Shown in pieces: positions 62,244-64,000 of a DNA stretch of 64,000 bases (the stretch's first letter is position 1; the number at the start of each line of letters is the position of its first letter). Source of the DNA: Bacteroidales bacterium (GTDB lineage Bacteria > Bacteroidota > Bacteroidia > Bacteroidales > F082); contig JALNZT010000004.1 in NCBI GenBank assembly GCA_023229135.1, forward strand, positions 1 through 64,000. The letters run 5' to 3'. The notes beneath the pieces are model-generated. The model was not told the DNA's origin, did not search any database, and saw nothing but the letters and a program-made list of their open reading frames with translations. The position numbers and the translations under genes are program-made.

Positions 62244-63263
62244 ATGAAGGAAAAAATTGACGCGCTGCTTCACGAAATGGAGCATTTTGAGGTAAGTAAC
62301 ACCGAGTCGCTGGAGAATTTCAGGCTGAAATACCTGAGCAAAAAAGGACTTATCCCGGCCTTGTTCGCCGATTTTAAATCGGTAGCTCCCGAAGAACGCA
62401 AAACCATCGGAATACTGCTCAACGAACTCAAAACCAAGGCGCAGGACTTTCTGAAAGAGAAACAGGAAAGCTTTGAAAACCAAATAGGTGCTGCCACCTC
62501 CACGCTCGACACCACCTTACCTTCGGGTCATTTTAGAGGTGGGCGTCATCCTATTTCTATCGTCAGAAAAGAAATCAACAGCATTTTTGAGCGCTTGGGA
62601 TTTGTGATTAGCGAAGGCCCGGAAATTGAAGACGATTTCCATAACTTTTCAGCCCTCAACTTCCCGCCCGAGCATCCGGCCAGGGATATGCAGGACACCT
62701 TTTTTATCCATAAAAACCCGGATATTGCGCTACGTACACACACCAGCAGCGTGCAGGTGCGCGTGATGGAACAGGGAAAGCTCCCGGTGCGTGTAATTGC
62801 TCCCGGACGGGTTTTTCGCAATGAAGCCATTTCGGCCAGGGCACATTGTATTTTTCACCAGATTGAAGGCTTGTACATTGACAAAGACGTTTCCTTTGCC
62901 GATCTCAAACAAACCCTTTATTATTTTGCACAGGAATTTTTTGGCAAAGAGACCCGCATCCGTTTCAGACCGTCCTATTTCCCGTTTACCGAAACCTCTG
63001 CCGAAATGGATGTTTCGTGTAATATTTGCGGCGGCAAAGGCTGTAATATTTGTAAATACAGCGGCTGGGTCGAGATTTTGGGCTGTGGTATGGTCGATCC
63101 CAATGTGTTGGATTCCTGCGGAATAGACAGTACAATTTATACAGGATTTGCTTTTGGGATGGGCATCGAACGTATCACCATGATGAAATATCAAATCAAC
63201 GACTTACGCCTGTTTTTTGAAAATGATTTGCGGTTTTTACAGCAGTTTGAGGCTATGCAATAA
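62244..63263 (+). CDS. pheS: Phenylalanyl-tRNA synthetase alpha subunit
   Basis: A 339-residue catalytic subunit of the heterotetrameric PheRS. N-terminal coiled coil, motif HPARDMQDTFF, motif 2 FRNEAISARAHCIFHQIEG, GWVEILGCGMVDPNVL, and motif 3 GFAFGMGIERITMMKY. The beta-subunit gene pheT is not downstream in the window, which agrees with separated pheS/pheT in many Bacteroidota. Confidence 0.97.
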   Translation: MKEKIDALLHEMEHFEVSNTESLENFRLKYLSKKGLIPALFADFKSVAPEERKTIGILLNELKTKAQDFLKEKQESFENQIGAATSTLDTTLPSGHFRGGRHPISIVRKEINSIFERLGFVISEGPEIEDDFHNFSALNFPPEHPARDMQDTFFIHKNPDIALRTHTSSVQVRVMEQGKLPVRVIAPGRVFRNEAISARAHCIFHQIEGLYIDKDVSFADLKQTLYYFAQEFFGKETRIRFRPSYFPFTETSAEMDVSCNICGGKGCNICKYSGWVEILGCGMVDPNVLDSCGIDSTIYTGFAFGMGIERITMMKYQINDLRLFFENDLRFLQQFEAMQ

Positions 63264-64000
63264 GCTGGTATCTGCAAAAACAATAAACAGAATGAACCGA
63301 GACTAAGAGTGATATTTACGTTCAAATTTAGGCGAGTGTGTCCTGAGAGCTAACAGGACTTAAACCACGGTTAACACATCGTTAATAAGGGTTTAAAAAT
63401 TAAGAGCAACGAATAGCTGAACGATAAAGATGCTTTTTTGTCCTACCTTATAGATGACAAAACCATAAACGCTTAACCCAACTTGAAGCTATCCCGAAAG
63501 AACCTTTTGCTTATCAATGAATTGGCAGTGGTTGAGTTCAGATTTGTGTACTACAGATTTTCGTTTAACGAAGGGGGCGTATTTGTAGTTTAGCACATCG
63601 TAAATATTACGAACACTTGCCCTGACCCTCTAAAAATGAGGCAATTTGTAGTTGTTCAATGGCTTGATAGGACATCCATTCGGCACCAACCTCTCTGACA
63701 TCCTTTGTGGATACACTCATTCCAGTCGCCGGCTTCTCTACCATTTTCCAGTCGATTGTTGGCGCTAACTATTCTTCCGAAGTGATTTTGCGAAGCGCTA
63801 CTTCTGCCTTAAAAGTTTAGGACTTTACTTATCCGAATAAGAAGAACAAGACGATAGTCAAAGTGAATCCTTTTGTCATTTTTACTTGTTGACTGAACCT
63901 ACTCCGAAAAGTAAAAAACAAAGATTCAACACTAAGTCTCAGAGATACAAACAAACACAAAGTGTTTATTATTAATAACTTAATCGTTCCAGAATCTTTA
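63264..64000. other. Gene-poor right end
   Basis: 737 bp with no convincing gene. A minus-strand frame at about 63492-63631 is open for some 46 codons (RASVRNIYDVLNYKYAPFVK) but has no start; it could be an eroded coding segment. Near 63,901 (actccgaaaagtaaa) is a relative of the hairpin element at 3667-3739. Confidence 0.4.

Noticed and set aside
1..64000. CRISPR array, rRNA or tRNA genes
   Set aside because: No regularly spaced short repeats with unique spacers, no rRNA-like segments, and no cloverleaf seen by eye; a tRNAscan or Infernal run would settle tRNAs and small RNAs.

Overview
The window looks like the chromosome of an anaerobic or facultatively anaerobic Bacteroidota (Bacteroidales/Marinilabiliales-like). 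The evidence is: secreted proteins ending in type IX secretion (T9SS) sorting domains, TAnnTTTG-type -7 promoter boxes, a fused DAHP synthase/chorismate mutase, Bacteroidota-style lipoproteins and OmpA/Omp85-type barrels, and an oxygen-sensitive glycyl radical enzyme. Housekeeping genes (asnS, aroF-type, rpoN, ribF, asd, rodA/PBP2, rsmI, tdk, pheS) are interleaved with accessory blocks. I saw no rRNA, tRNA or CRISPR array.

Layout. 1-760: tandem 329-bp repeat made of small hairpins. 760-5.2 kb: asnS, DAHP synthase/chorismate mutase, GNAT, CPBP protease. 5.2-8.7 kb: a glycyl radical operon whose enzyme has every active-site residue I recall for trans-4-hydroxy-L-proline dehydratase (HypD), preceded by a concentric palindrome. 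8.9-11 kb: rpoN (sigma-54) and a PAP2-like membrane protein. 11-16.8 kb: an AAA-type ATPase plus PD-(D/E)xK-like nuclease pair, joined by ATGA overlaps to each other and to a giant secreted papain-like peptidase. 17.1-25.6 kb: a minus-strand redox operon encoding a PstS-like/GcvH-like fusion, a four-cluster Fe-S protein, an NrfD/HybB membrane subunit, a second GcvH-like protein, a heme-c-type sensor kinase, an NtrC-type regulator and archaemetzincin. Upstream lie a sigma-54-like promoter and two matching 19-bp palindromes, which gives a complete-looking sigma-54 circuit. 25.9-48.7 kb: ordinary genes (CYTH, subtilisin, DUF262 nuclease, manC, surface antigen, ribF-asd, LTD protein, rodA-PBP2, barrels, spermidine-synthase-like protein, pcm). 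48.8-57.7 kb: an accessory/decay zone with a MITE, orphan ParD, RHS tip with zincin toxin and candidate immunity gene, decayed RelBE and HigBA modules, a GNAT-like/basic-peptide pair, SRAP and NUDIX. 57.9-63.3 kb: rsmI cluster, tdk, cyclophilin, pheS. 63.3-64 kb: no convincing gene.

The most interesting system is the 17-25.6 kb operon. A membrane quinone-interacting NrfD module and its Fe-S partner sit beside two paralogous membrane-anchored GcvH-like proteins, one fused to a periplasmic oxyanion-binding-like domain, under a heme-binding sensor. The substrate is not identifiable from sequence. Second is the ATPase/nuclease pair at 15-16.8 kb (probable defence). Third is the gradient of toxin-antitoxin decay: at least five modules are broken, orphaned or frameshifted.
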